Assembly: GCF_009930815.1 (NCBI RefSeq)
Contig: NZ_CP022222.1
Location: 6,428,501-6,492,500, forward strand
Direction: 5' to 3'
Source of the DNA: Bradyrhizobium sp. CCBAU 051011
GTDB taxonomy: Bacteria; Pseudomonadota; Alphaproteobacteria; Rhizobiales; Xanthobacteraceae
Length of the DNA: 64,000 bases
Shown here: piece after piece, positions 1 through 8,720 of the stretch
Layout of the letters: every line of letters begins with the position of its first letter
Numbering within the stretch: the first letter of the stretch is position 1
Position numbers and translations under genes: made by a program
Notes under the pieces: generated by a model
Told to the model about the DNA's origin: nothing
Database searches by the model: none
What the model saw: the letters and a program-made list of their open reading frames with translations, nothing else

Positions 1-569
1 CCTTCGATCGCGCGCAGCGACTCGATGAAGCGGTCGATGAAACGGCTGCGCTTGGATTGCGCCACCAGATGCAGGATGACTTCGGTATCGGTGGTCGACT
101 GCATCATCGCGCCGCCCTTCACCAGCTCGCGGCGCAGCGTCAGGCCGTTGGTGAGGTTGCCGTTATGGCCGACCGCGAAACCGCCGGCATTGAGCTCGGC
201 AAACAGCGGCTGCACGTTGCGCAGGATAGTGGCGCCGGTGGTGGAGTAGCGGACATGGCCGACTGCCATGCTGCCGGGCAGGCGCTCGATCACCTCGCGG
301 CGGGAGAAGGTATCGCCGACGAGACCGAGCCGGCGTTCAGAATGGAAGCGGCTGCCGTCGAAAGAGACAATGCCGGCGGCTTCCTGGCCGCGATGCTGGA
401 GAGCGTGTAGTCCGAGCGCCGTGATGGCGGCGGCCTCGGGGTGGCCGAAAATGCCGAACACGCCGCATTCTTCGCGTAGCGTGTCGCCTTCGAGATCGTC
501 CTGCAACTCGATGCCGTGATTCAGGTCGAGTTGGCCGGCGGGATCGGAAGGGTTTTGCATCGCGTCCAT
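1..569 (-). CDS. purF: Amidophosphoribosyltransferase, N-terminal part (cut by window edge)
   Basis: PurF makes 5-phosphoribosylamine from PRPP and glutamine, the first committed step of purine synthesis, in the cytoplasm. The 189 visible residues cover the N-terminal glutamine amidohydrolase (Ntn) domain. CGVFGIFGH begins at Cys35, which should be the nucleophile exposed after removal of a short propeptide. Family motifs ALQHRGQEAAG, GHVRYSTTG and GHNGNLTN follow. The rest runs off the left edge. The start is either MDAM at 569 or MQNP at 560. It lies just downstream of cvpA on the same strand, an arrangement common in proteobacteria, so co-transcription is likely. Identity is secure from motifs. 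Confidence 0.96.
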   Translation of the reverse strand, partial: MDAMQNPSDPAGQLDLNHGIELQDDLEGDTLREECGVFGIFGHPEAAAITALGLHALQHRGQEAAGIVSFDGSRFHSERRLGLVGDTFSRREVIERLPGSMAVGHVRYSTTGATILRNVQPLFAELNAGGFAVGHNGNLTNGLTLRRELVKGGAMMQSTTDTEVILHLVAQSKRSRFIDRFIESLRAIE

Positions 570-591
570 CGCCTCTCTATCTTGGCCAGAA

Positions 592-1221
592 TTAGCGGCC
601 CGTGGATTTCTCGATCTGCTTTTTAAGGCTGTCACGGGCAGGTTTACTGTAGCCATCGCCGGACCCAGGGGCTGCCTGGTCGGCGTCAGTTTGGTCGTCT
701 TCCGGTTTATTCTTCTTGAATCGTTTTAAGATGGTGTTCTCGGGGTCATCCGGCAAGAGCGACATTAACCAATCCCCGGTTCCCTGCAGGACGACCCGGG
801 ATTTTGCACCGGTGATCCAGTCCGGCCGCTGCTTGTCCGGGACCAGCCAACTAAAGAACAGGAAAGCGACCACCACGATCAGGAGGCCGCGGCCGAGGCC
901 GAACAGGAATCCGAGCGTGCGATCCAGCGCGCCGATCCGGGAATCCAGGATCATGTCCGAGATTCGCACCGTGATGACGGAGACCACGATCAGGGTGCCG
1001 ATGAAGGTGCCGGCCACGACCACCACGGTCGCGATCGTATCGCTGCCGAAATAGGCCTTGGCGGACGGCATCAGCTTCGAGAAGGCATACAGTGTCACCA
1101 GCGCCGCCGCGCCCCAGGCCGCGATCGACAGGATTTCGCGCATGAAGCCGCGCACCATGGCGAGCAGGCCCGAAATCAGCATCACACCGAGCAGGACGAG
1201 ATCGAGTATCGTTACGGGCAT
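592..1221 (-). CDS. cvpA: CvpA family inner-membrane protein
   Basis: A 209-residue protein with about four hydrophobic segments in the first 125 residues, followed by a charged, Lys/Asp/Gln-rich cytoplasmic tail. MPVTILDLVLLGVMLISG at the N-terminus and the GFMREILSIAAWG segment are typical of CvpA/colicin V production proteins. These are needed for colicin V export in E. coli and linked elsewhere to envelope homeostasis; the molecular activity is not established. The stop is about 20 bases before the purF start, consistent with a cvpA-purF operon. Confidence 0.9.
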   Translation of the reverse strand: MPVTILDLVLLGVMLISGLLAMVRGFMREILSIAAWGAAALVTLYAFSKLMPSAKAYFGSDTIATVVVVAGTFIGTLIVVSVITVRISDMILDSRIGALDRTLGFLFGLGRGLLIVVVAFLFFSWLVPDKQRPDWITGAKSRVVLQGTGDWLMSLLPDDPENTILKRFKKNKPEDDQTDADQAAPGSGDGYSKPARDSLKKQIEKSTGR

Positions 1222-1388
1222 CGGCTGGTCAGGTCCGCTCGTCAGTTCTCAAAGCAGCGAATCGGCGGGTCAGGGCTCCCCCCAAGTGAGGGGCAGACGG
1301 CGCATCCCGCAAGGCCGGATATCGTGCCATCCCGGTCCGCCTTTCGCGCGCGTTGTATAGCGGCGAGGGCGGGGCGCGTCACGCCGCT

Positions 1389-2852
1389 TTAGCTGTTTTC
1401 ACGACGGAATCGCGACGGTGTGGCATTTTTCTCCGTCACACCCTCGCGATTGGTCTCCCTGTTGCCTCTTGGCGTTCCGCGTGCCGCGATTTCGGCAACC
1501 AGGCTGGTCAGTCCGCCGACGCTGTTCAGCGCCAGACCTCCATCGTTGCCGATCTCGCCACGGGCCGATTCGGGCAGAACGGCGCGTCCAAAGCCCAGTT
1601 TGGCGGCCTCTTTCAAGCGCGCCGAGGTCTGCGCCACCGGCCGGACCGCGCCGGAGAGCGAAATCTCGCCGAAATAGACCGCATCCGTTGGTAACGGCGC
1701 GTTTACCAACGACGAAACCAGGGCGGCTGCCGCCGCGAGGTCGGCCGCGGGCTCCTGGATTCGCAGGCCGCCCGCCACGTTCAGATAGACGTCGTAGCCG
1801 GACAATTTGACCCCGCAATGGGCCTCCAGCACCGCCAGCACCATCGACAGCCGGCTCGGATCCCAGCCCACCACGGCCCGCCGGGGGGTGCCCAGCGTGG
1901 TCGGCGCCACCAAGGCCTGTAATTCCACCAGAACGGGGCGGGTGCCTTCGATCCCGGCAAAGACAGCGGTGCCCGGGCTGCCAAGGTCCCGTTCAGAGAG
2001 GAACAATTCGGAAGGGTTGGAGACCTCGCGCAGGCCGAGGCCCGTCATCTCGAACACCCCGATCTCGTCGGTCGGCCCAAAACGATTCTTCATCGCGCGC
2101 AAAATGCGGAAATGCTGCGAGCCTTCGCCCTCGAACGACAGCACCGCGTCGACCATGTGCTCGACCACGCGGGGGCCTGCGATCTGGCCGTCCTTGGTGA
2201 CGTGTCCGACCAGGATGATCGCCGCACCGGATTTCTTGGCGAAACGAATAAGCGCCTGCGCCGAGGCGCGAACCTGCGTTACCGTCCCGGGCGCCGACTC
2301 CACCGTGTCGGTCCACATGGTCTGGATCGAATCGATCACGATCAGGCGCGGCACCGCGCCTTCCGACAGCGTCGAGACGATGTCCTCGACCGAGGTTTCT
2401 GCGGCGAGCTGCACCGGCGCATCCGCCAGCCCCAGCCGTTCGGCGCGCAGCCGCACCTGGGCCACCGCCTCTTCGCCCGAAATATAGACCGCGCGGTGGC
2501 CTGCGCGCGCCAACATGCTGGTGGCCTGCGTCAGCAGCGTCGACTTGCCGATGCCGGGGTCGCCGCCGACCAGCAGCACGGAGCCGCGGACAAAGCCGCC
2601 GCCGGTGACGCGGTCGAGCTCGGTCATGCCGGAGGACAGGCGCGGGGCGTCATTGCTCTTGCCGGTCAGCGATTCCAGCGCAAACGTCCGGCCCTTGCGC
2701 CGCGAGCGGACCGAGACCGGCATCGAGGTCGCGCCGGTCGTGTCCTCCTCGCTCAGCGTGTTCCACTCGCCGCAGGAGTCGCACTTGCCCTGCCAGCGAT
2801 TATAAGCAGCGCCGCAGTTCTGGCAGACGAAGGAGAGGGTGGATTTGGCCAT
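1389..2852 (-). CDS. radA: DNA repair protein RadA (Sms)
   Basis: RadA is a RecA-like, DnaB-type ATPase that drives branch migration during recombinational repair. From the chosen ATG the 487-residue protein has the N-terminal zinc finger (Cys10, Cys13, Cys24, Cys27), a Walker A motif GGDPGIGKST at about residues 96-105, the RadA-specific KNRFG motif in the core, and a C-terminal Lon-protease-like domain. The reading frame is open 15 codons further upstream, but MAKSTLSFVC is the family start. cvpA lies downstream on the same strand across about 170 bases with no gene. Confidence 0.96.
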   Translation of the reverse strand: MAKSTLSFVCQNCGAAYNRWQGKCDSCGEWNTLSEEDTTGATSMPVSVRSRRKGRTFALESLTGKSNDAPRLSSGMTELDRVTGGGFVRGSVLLVGGDPGIGKSTLLTQATSMLARAGHRAVYISGEEAVAQVRLRAERLGLADAPVQLAAETSVEDIVSTLSEGAVPRLIVIDSIQTMWTDTVESAPGTVTQVRASAQALIRFAKKSGAAIILVGHVTKDGQIAGPRVVEHMVDAVLSFEGEGSQHFRILRAMKNRFGPTDEIGVFEMTGLGLREVSNPSELFLSERDLGSPGTAVFAGIEGTRPVLVELQALVAPTTLGTPRRAVVGWDPSRLSMVLAVLEAHCGVKLSGYDVYLNVAGGLRIQEPAADLAAAAALVSSLVNAPLPTDAVYFGEISLSGAVRPVAQTSARLKEAAKLGFGRAVLPESARGEIGNDGGLALNSVGGLTSLVAEIAARGTPRGNRETNREGVTEKNATPSRFRRENS

Positions 2853-2954
2853 GATGGAGATAGCAGACTCGGTGGAACGGGCGGCACTACTTAGCACGGA
2901 AAGATGCCATGTGGCGCGATGAGTGCCGATGCATCCATCGCACGCGTCGGGGCA

Positions 2955-4349
2955 TCAGGAAGGGGTGCCCGCACAAGTCCATATGCCAACCGGTTGCTCA
3001 AGCCCACGAATGCTTTGCGCTGGCTGCTCGACGAGCAACGCGAAGTCGGCACTCGACTGGTTCGTTTCGGTACGGGCCTGCTGGACCAGCGCGTCGCTGA
3101 CCACGATGGCGCAGCCGAATTCGCGGGTCAGCGCCTCGAGCCGGCTCGCCGCATTCACGGTGGTGCCGATCACGGCGAATTCGAGCCGGTTGAGGCCGAT
3201 GTCGCCCAGCACGACTTGCCCGTAGTGCAATCCGACGCTGACCTGGATCGGTGGCTCGTTGCGATTCATCCGCTCTCCGTTCAACTCGGCAATCGAGGCG
3301 ATCATGCCCCTCGCGCAACGCAAGGCGTTCAGCGCGTCGGAATCGCCGGCGAACGGCGTGCCGAACGTGGCCATCAGGCCATCGCCGAGATACTTGTCGA
3401 GCGTTCCGCCGTGCTGGAACACTTCTCTTTCCATTCGCTCATGGAATTGTCGCAGCGTATTGATGACCTCGTTCGGGTCTCGTCCATCGGCGTAAGCGGT
3501 GAACCCCACGATATCTGCAAACAACACCGCAACGTCCTGGGTGCGAACCCGCGTGAGCGGCTCGTCATTGCCCGACAGTTCGTTGACGACGTTGGGCGAA
3601 AAATAGCGCGCCAGATTGGCGCGTTCGCGTTCGATCCCGGCGTGGCTGATCAGGAGCGCATTCGAGCGGCGCACCGCCAGCGCTAGGATCGCAGCCACGA
3701 TAATGAACACCGTTACTTGCTGGAAGCGGGCGCCGAAGCCGATCGACGAGGGATCGAGGATCTCGAACATGCGAATATCGGCGCCAATGGCTTCCTTGAC
3801 ACGCGCCGACAGCGCGGCATGGCTTTCCGGCTGCAGGTAGGCCCAGCCGACGGCAATGGCCCACAGGGCAGCGGTCCACCCGCCCATTGCGACGACTGTT
3901 CGCCACGAATAGGCGAGGGTGGCGGTGGCAAGGAAAATGAAGAAATAGATGAAGCTGTCGAACCGGAATTGCATCCCGACTGGCCAGTTAGCGTCGCTCC
4001 AGGGATTGGGTACGACGCTGAGGAAGGTCAGCAGCGCGAGATCGCAGATGATCAGGAAAACCTCGATCGGCGAACGCCCGACCTTGCCGACCTTGAGTTG
4101 GGCCCAGCCGATCAGGGCGAAGAATCCCAGCATCAGGACGTAGTAGATCACGTCCCAGTTCGGATTGATGATCGGCAGGGTAACGGCCGTGACCGCCAGC
4201 GCGACCCAGCGGGCCCGGACAGCGAGCAGCAGGCCCTCGCGCTTGCTGTCGATAAGGGCGGCTTCCGCGAATTTCAGGGTGTCTTGCCGGGCTTCGTTTC
4301 GTCCGGTTCGCTGGTCGCCCAGATAGGGGGCATCAGCAGTTTCCACCAT
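2955..4349 (-). CDS. Membrane-bound class III adenylate/guanylate cyclase
   Basis: About 464 residues from the ATG (MVETADAPYL); an alternative TTG start lies 14 codons upstream. About 45 cytoplasmic residues are followed by roughly six transmembrane helices (about 48-230), a linker with RYFSPNVVNEL, and a catalytic domain of about 190 residues. The metal-binding Asp279 (VLFADIVGFT) and Asp323 (KYLGDGLMATFG) are present, as is a Lys319 fitting adenine recognition. VIGTTVNAASRLE completes the active-site set. It should make cAMP from ATP; the signal sensed by the membrane part is unknown. It is a single gene, on the same strand as radA. Confidence 0.88.
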   Translation of the reverse strand: MVETADAPYLGDQRTGRNEARQDTLKFAEAALIDSKREGLLLAVRARWVALAVTAVTLPIINPNWDVIYYVLMLGFFALIGWAQLKVGKVGRSPIEVFLIICDLALLTFLSVVPNPWSDANWPVGMQFRFDSFIYFFIFLATATLAYSWRTVVAMGGWTAALWAIAVGWAYLQPESHAALSARVKEAIGADIRMFEILDPSSIGFGARFQQVTVFIIVAAILALAVRRSNALLISHAGIERERANLARYFSPNVVNELSGNDEPLTRVRTQDVAVLFADIVGFTAYADGRDPNEVINTLRQFHERMEREVFQHGGTLDKYLGDGLMATFGTPFAGDSDALNALRCARGMIASIAELNGERMNRNEPPIQVSVGLHYGQVVLGDIGLNRLEFAVIGTTVNAASRLEALTREFGCAIVVSDALVQQARTETNQSSADFALLVEQPAQSIRGLEQPVGIWTCAGTPS

Positions 4350-4557
4350 CAGGCTCAAGACGCACTCTCCCAGTCGAATCGAGCCGTGCAACTTGCACGA
4401 TCTCGTCGATCAGAGTGGCACGTCTGAGATGGCGCGGCCACCGATCCACGGCGTCATATCTGATAAACGTTGCAGTAGTCAGGCCGTCGAGCAAATTTGA
4501 ACATCAATTGCCCCGCGCGCCTCGATCCAGATCGGGGCCGATCCCGAACCCCAATGG

Positions 4558-4974
4558 CTACCGGTCCTTGGGAAGGTCGCTCTTGCGCTTGCAAAGCAAA
4601 TAAGGCTTGCCGTCGATTTTGAGCGTGTCCTTTGGACCGGGTGACAGCCTGATCGTCACTTTCCGCCCGTTCGCGCCCTTGTTGTAGTCGTCCCAGAATT
4701 CAAAGCAGGTTGTCGACAGCACCAGGCCGTTGCCGGCCGGCGTCTTGCGGTCGACCCGGCAATGATTTTCGTATTGATCGACGAGCGGCGCCGGCTTGCC
4801 CTTGATCACGTTCTCGAGGTCGATGAACGTCTTGCTGTCCGGCCCGTCCTTGTCGCGGCAATCCTTCCTGCTCGTTGCCCAGAGTCCATCAAACGTCGGC
4901 GCGGCGTGCGCCGACGTTTGCGCAGCGAGAGCGGCAACGACGCTCGCGAGCGTGATGAGAACGACATTCCGCAT
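4558..4974 (-). CDS. Small secreted protein of unknown function
   Basis: From ATG 4974 this gives 138 residues with a clear Sec signal peptide (MRNVVLITLASVVAALAAQTSAHA) and a mature part beginning APTFDGLWATSRKDCRDKDG. The mature part has four cysteines (CRDKD, HCRV, TTCFEF, LLCKRK), which could form two disulfides in the periplasm. Longer in-frame starts exist up to 5043, but they would put a charged stretch ahead of the signal peptide. I do not recognise a named family. It lies between an SPFH gene and a cyclase gene on the same strand. Confidence 0.7.
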   Translation of the reverse strand: MRNVVLITLASVVAALAAQTSAHAAPTFDGLWATSRKDCRDKDGPDSKTFIDLENVIKGKPAPLVDQYENHCRVDRKTPAGNGLVLSTTCFEFWDDYNKGANGRKVTIRLSPGPKDTLKIDGKPYLLCKRKSDLPKDR

Positions 4975-5052
4975 GATTGGTCTCGAATGTGGGGACGTCA
5001 TGTGGCGGCGTCCGAGATCATCCCGGCAGCCGCCACGCGACAAACTGCAGCT

Positions 5053-5928
5053 TTATTTCACCGACACGAACGGCACGGCCGAGCCCGGCACCATCGTGGT
5101 CGGCAGCACGCCGTTCCAGCGTTCGGCCTGCACGAGCGTCACGAGGTTGGGGTTGGTGCCGAGCGCCTTGGCGCGGGCCTCGATGGCGGCGGCTTCAGCT
5201 TCGCCGGTGATCCTGATATTGGTCGCCCGCGCCTCGCCGTTCAGCCGCAGCGCATCGGCGGCGGCCTGCGCCTCGGCGCGGACGGCGTTGGCCTTGGCGG
5301 TCGCCTGCGTCACGGTGATCTGCGCCTGCACCTTTTCGCGCTCGGCGTTCTGCTGCAGCTTCTGCACCTCGACCTCGGCCAGCATGCGCTGCTCGATCGA
5401 GTGCAGATAGTTTGCGCTGAATTCGATGTTTTCGAGCTGGACGCTCTCGATCGTAATCATGGAGTCGTCTTTCAGCGACGCCGTGATGGCGTCCTTGATC
5501 GCGGAATTGAGCGCGCCACGCTCCTGAATCGCCTTCACGGCGGTGTAGCGGCCGAACACGATCTTGACCTGCTGGTTCACGGCCGGGCTGACGACCTGTT
5601 TGACCGCGGTGTCGAGGCCGCTGAACTTGGCGTAGAGGTCGGCCACCTTGTCCGGCGAGGCGCGCAGGGTGACGCTGATCTTGAGATCGGCGGGCTGCTG
5701 GTCGTAGGAATATGAGTTCATCTTGTCCCAGGCATAGGTGAAGGTCTTGACGCTGACTTTCTCGACGCTGTCGATCAGCGGGACCTTGAAGCCCAGGCCC
5801 GGCTGCGCGGTGCCGATGACCGCGCCATAGCGCAGCTTCACGCCGCGCTCGGTCTGATCGACGGTGTACCAGCTTCCCGCGGCGATGATGGCAATGACGA
5901 CGATGGCGCCGATGATTCCCCTGGGCAT
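5053..5928 (-). CDS. Prohibitin/SPFH-domain membrane protein
   Basis: A 291-residue protein with one N-terminal membrane anchor (IIGAIVVIAIIAAGSWYTV), an SPFH domain (about residues 25-190) and a long Ala/Glu-rich coiled coil (about 190-265). The layout is that of prohibitin/HflC-like proteins that oligomerise in membranes and often modulate FtsH-type proteases. GGAGAG lies just upstream of the ATG. No hflK or nfeD partner is visible next to it, so the target is unknown. A 27-residue hydrophilic tail ends PFVSVK. Confidence 0.85.
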   Translation of the reverse strand: MPRGIIGAIVVIAIIAAGSWYTVDQTERGVKLRYGAVIGTAQPGLGFKVPLIDSVEKVSVKTFTYAWDKMNSYSYDQQPADLKISVTLRASPDKVADLYAKFSGLDTAVKQVVSPAVNQQVKIVFGRYTAVKAIQERGALNSAIKDAITASLKDDSMITIESVQLENIEFSANYLHSIEQRMLAEVEVQKLQQNAEREKVQAQITVTQATAKANAVRAEAQAAADALRLNGEARATNIRITGEAEAAAIEARAKALGTNPNLVTLVQAERWNGVLPTTMVPGSAVPFVSVK

Positions 5929-6061
5929 TTCGGTCTCTCCAGACGTGGGTGATGCGAATCCATGCCCGGCATTGATCTGTGGTCACTTGCCGAATGGATG
6001 TGACACGCGTCACTTGGTCGGCGGTTGCTGGCGAATGGTTCAGGCGGTCCGCGCCGAATCC

Positions 6062-6784
6062 TTACGCAAAAGCGGTCCACAGCAGGGTGAGACCGGCGGC
6101 CAGCATGATGCCATCCATCAATAGCCGAAAGACGTCGGGCTGAAGATGCAGCACGAAACGCTTGGCGACAAAGGCGCCGAACATAAGCGAGGAGCCGGCG
6201 ATCAGGCCTTTCAGCGCGATATCCGGCGTCAGCGCGCCGAAGCGTTCGAACGTGACCGACTTGCTCAAATAGAGTCCGAGCGAGCTGGCGGCTTCGGTGG
6301 CGAGGAAGGCGCCCTTGGTCAGCCCGTAAAACAGAAACAGCGGCACGCTGAGCGGGCCGGTCGATACCACGATGCCGGTGAGATAGCCGATGACCGCGCC
6401 ACCGATCGCAAGGTGCCAGAGCTGTGCCTTGAGCTGATGGCGGGCGAGCCAATGCCGCACCGGCACCATCGCGATGAGAAACAACCCGATCGTGATATCG
6501 ACGGCGTGCGAGGGCAGCACGAGCAACGTTCGCGCGCCAAGCGCGGCGGCGGGAATCCCCGTGGCCGAATAGGCAAGGCAGGCGCGCCAGTCGACCTCGC
6601 GCCACCAGGCGAGGATGCGCGAGAAGTTCGCCATCACGGCCGCCACCGCCATGATCGGCACCGCTTCCTTCGGCCCGTATTGATAGACCAATACCGGCAT
6701 CAGCATGATCGACGAGCCGGTGCCGACAATGCCGGAGATCGTGCCGGCGAGCAGGCCGACAATAAGGACAAAAAGGAAGCCCAA
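6062..6784 (-). CDS. TauE/SafE (DUF81) family permease
   Basis: 240 residues with about seven to eight hydrophobic helices and the family hallmark near the start, GLLAGTISGIVGTGSSIMLMPVL, with an equivalent second half. Members export sulfite or organosulfonates, or move other small anions. Nothing nearby (no sulfur genes) tells the substrate. It is a single gene, 130 bases upstream of the SPFH gene on the same strand. Confidence 0.85.
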   Translation of the reverse strand: MGFLFVLIVGLLAGTISGIVGTGSSIMLMPVLVYQYGPKEAVPIMAVAAVMANFSRILAWWREVDWRACLAYSATGIPAAALGARTLLVLPSHAVDITIGLFLIAMVPVRHWLARHQLKAQLWHLAIGGAVIGYLTGIVVSTGPLSVPLFLFYGLTKGAFLATEAASSLGLYLSKSVTFERFGALTPDIALKGLIAGSSLMFGAFVAKRFVLHLQPDVFRLLMDGIMLAAGLTLLWTAFA

Positions 6785-6877
6785 GGGTGCTGTCTTTCAC
6801 GTTTCTCTGATGCTGACACCATGGTGGCAGCAGGATCAGGTTACGACGTCCAGGCGCTACAGGGAAAGGAGCCGATC

Positions 6878-7238
6878 GTGCCAATCAAGGGAAGCTGCCA
6901 TTGCGGCCAGACGCAATTCGAGGTGAGCGAGCCGCCGGCGGAGATGACACGCTGTACCTGCTCGCTATGTTCCAAGCGCGGCGCGTTGTGGGCTTACTAC
7001 ACGCCGGCGCAATTCCGCCTGACTTCGCCGCCGGAAAATGTCGCGACCTATCTTTGGGGCAGCCGCACCGTCAAACATCATTTCTGCGCCAGTTGCGGCT
7101 GCGGCACCTATTCGGAATCGCCCGACTGGTCGAGCGGCAAGCCGGACTTCGACAATCCCAAGGTTGCCGTCGCTGTTCGACGATTTCGATCTCGACGCGG
7201 TGCCGGTGACGGTGATCGATGGCAAAAATCTCTGGTGA
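6878..7238 (+). pseudogene. GFA/CENP-V-type zinc protein, frameshifted near the 3' end
   Basis: A GTG at 6878 with a strong GGAAAGGAG upstream opens a protein starting VPIKGSCHCGQTQFEV. It carries the zinc-cysteine pattern of the GFA (glutathione-dependent formaldehyde-activating enzyme-like) fold: CHCG, CTCSLC and CASCGCG. After KPDFDNPKVAV (about 7171) the frame jumps. The family-like ending LFDDFDLDAVPVTVIDGKNLW and its TGA at 7236-7238 are in another frame, as if about 8 bases were lost. The unshifted frame runs on to 7300 with unrelated sequence and overlaps the 3' end of the convergent cyclase gene. Catalytic cysteines are intact, so a product with an altered tail is possible; a sequencing error is the alternative. 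Confidence 0.75.
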
Positions 7239-7259
7239 GACCGGCGTCGGCCGGTTGCG

Positions 7260-7997
7260 CTAGGCAGCGTACAACTCAACCGGTGCGTCGAACCCCTTGA
7301 GCTGGAATGCTTTCGAAGAGCTGCCTTTCAAATCCGGTTGGGCGCGGTCAAACACGGCTTTCGTCACCAGGATCTGGTCGGCTTCGGCCACCGACTGGGC
7401 CCGCGAGGCGGTGTTGACGACGGTGCCGATTGCCGTCAGGTCGCGATGCGAGCGACCGAACTCGCCGAAGCTGAGTTCGCCCGTATGGATGCCGATGCCA
7501 ATTCCGAGATCGCTGGAAGAGAGACCGTGCGCCTGGACAAGGCTCTCGCGCCGATCGCGCCAGTTGGCCTGGATATCGCGGGCGGCGAGCACGGCGTTTC
7601 TGGCGTGCTGCTCCCGCTTCAAGGGAAAATTGAAGACCGCCATCACGGCGTCGCCGATGGTCTTGTTAAGAAGTCCCTCGTGCTCCCAGATCGCGTTGGC
7701 GCATTCATCGTAGAACGCGTCGAGCAGTCCGGAAACCGCGTCCGGCGATTGCGACTGCGACAGGCTGGTGTAGCCGCGCAGATCGGCAAACATGATGGTG
7801 GCGTCGATAGTGATCTTGCGGGCCCGCATTACCTTCGTGAACATCAGCTCGCAGATCGTGCAGGTATTGGGATTCATCCGGCTTGGACGAATGCCGAACG
7901 CACGAAATGGCGCCGAGACCACGCCGCGAAGCGGCACCGGCACATGCATCTGCTCCCAGCATCCCTTGCAGATGAACGATTGTTGCAGCGCCGCCAT
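7260..7997 (-). CDS. Soluble class III cyclase with N-terminal CxxC pairs
   Basis: From ATG 7997 (MAALQQSF) there are 245 residues. The first 60 hold two CxxC pairs (Cys10/Cys13 and Cys46/Cys49), suggesting a zinc or redox site. They are followed by a cyclase catalytic domain with metal Asp72 (IMFADLRGYT) and Asp117 (NKTIGDAVMAVF) and the motif AIGTVVNTASRAQ. No transmembrane helix is seen. Predicted to make cAMP (or cGMP) in the cytoplasm, possibly gated by metal or redox state through the Cys pairs (inference). The open frame extends 29 codons upstream of this start but that part looks non-coding. Confidence 0.85.
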   Translation of the reverse strand: MAALQQSFICKGCWEQMHVPVPLRGVVSAPFRAFGIRPSRMNPNTCTICELMFTKVMRARKITIDATIMFADLRGYTSLSQSQSPDAVSGLLDAFYDECANAIWEHEGLLNKTIGDAVMAVFNFPLKREQHARNAVLAARDIQANWRDRRESLVQAHGLSSSDLGIGIGIHTGELSFGEFGRSHRDLTAIGTVVNTASRAQSVAEADQILVTKAVFDRAQPDLKGSSSKAFQLKGFDAPVELYAA

Positions 7998-8152
7998 TTT
8001 CAACCTCGATCCACGAGCGCGGCAGGGTATGGCGATCCTATAACCGGCGGTGGGTACGAGCAAGACAGTGTCGCCGCAGCGCACACCTGGCGGCTGGCGG
8101 CGAGAGGCAAAGCTGCTAGGATCGCGTCAAAACAGCAGAACGGAGGATCGCC

Positions 8153-8599
8153 ATGGACGCCGTGACGAAGGGCGCGCAGACCGCAGACACGCATTCCCAT
8201 CTGGTCCGTCCCGACAGCATGGAATGGCAGAAGACCCGTTTTCCCGGTTGCGAGGCCAAGACGCTGCTGTTCGATCGCAAGACCGGCCTGATGACCGCGC
8301 TGATGCGGTTCGCGCCGGGCGCCGTGTTGCCCGACCACGAACACGTCAACATCGAGCAGACCTACGTCCTCGAAGGCTCGCTCGTCGACAAGGAAGGTCC
8401 AGCGCAGGGCATCGAATGCAAGGCCGGCGAATTCATCTGGCGTGAGGAAGGCAGCCGACACGTTGCGTGGTGTCCACAGGGCGGGCTGATGCTCGCGATC
8501 TTCCAGGTGCCGAACAAGTTCTTCGAGGCCGATGGCCGCGTCATCGATGCTGCGGGCGAAGACTGGGACGCGGCGTGGGGGCACACACGAAAGGGCTGA
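8153..8599 (+). CDS. Cupin-domain protein, ChrR-like
   Basis: 148 residues with a single cupin barrel. Metal-ligand candidates are His and Glu in LPDHEHVNIEQTYVLEGSL and His in REEGSRHVAWCPQGG. This resembles the cupin half of ChrR-type anti-sigma factors, but no zinc-binding anti-sigma domain or sigma-factor gene is adjacent, so an enzyme or sensor role is open. GGAGG is 7 bases before the ATG. It is transcribed away from the cyclase gene. Confidence 0.8.
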   Translation: MDAVTKGAQTADTHSHLVRPDSMEWQKTRFPGCEAKTLLFDRKTGLMTALMRFAPGAVLPDHEHVNIEQTYVLEGSLVDKEGPAQGIECKAGEFIWREEGSRHVAWCPQGGLMLAIFQVPNKFFEADGRVIDAAGEDWDAAWGHTRKG

Positions 8600-8720
8600 C
8601 AGCCGCCGTCCTTCCCGTCAAGGCGACGTTTACCATGACGTCCCCCGCCCCCAGCTACCGGTTAAGTCTTGTTTAGGGGCGGCTCGATACCGTGCCGGAA
8701 TTGACGTGCCGGGGATATCG

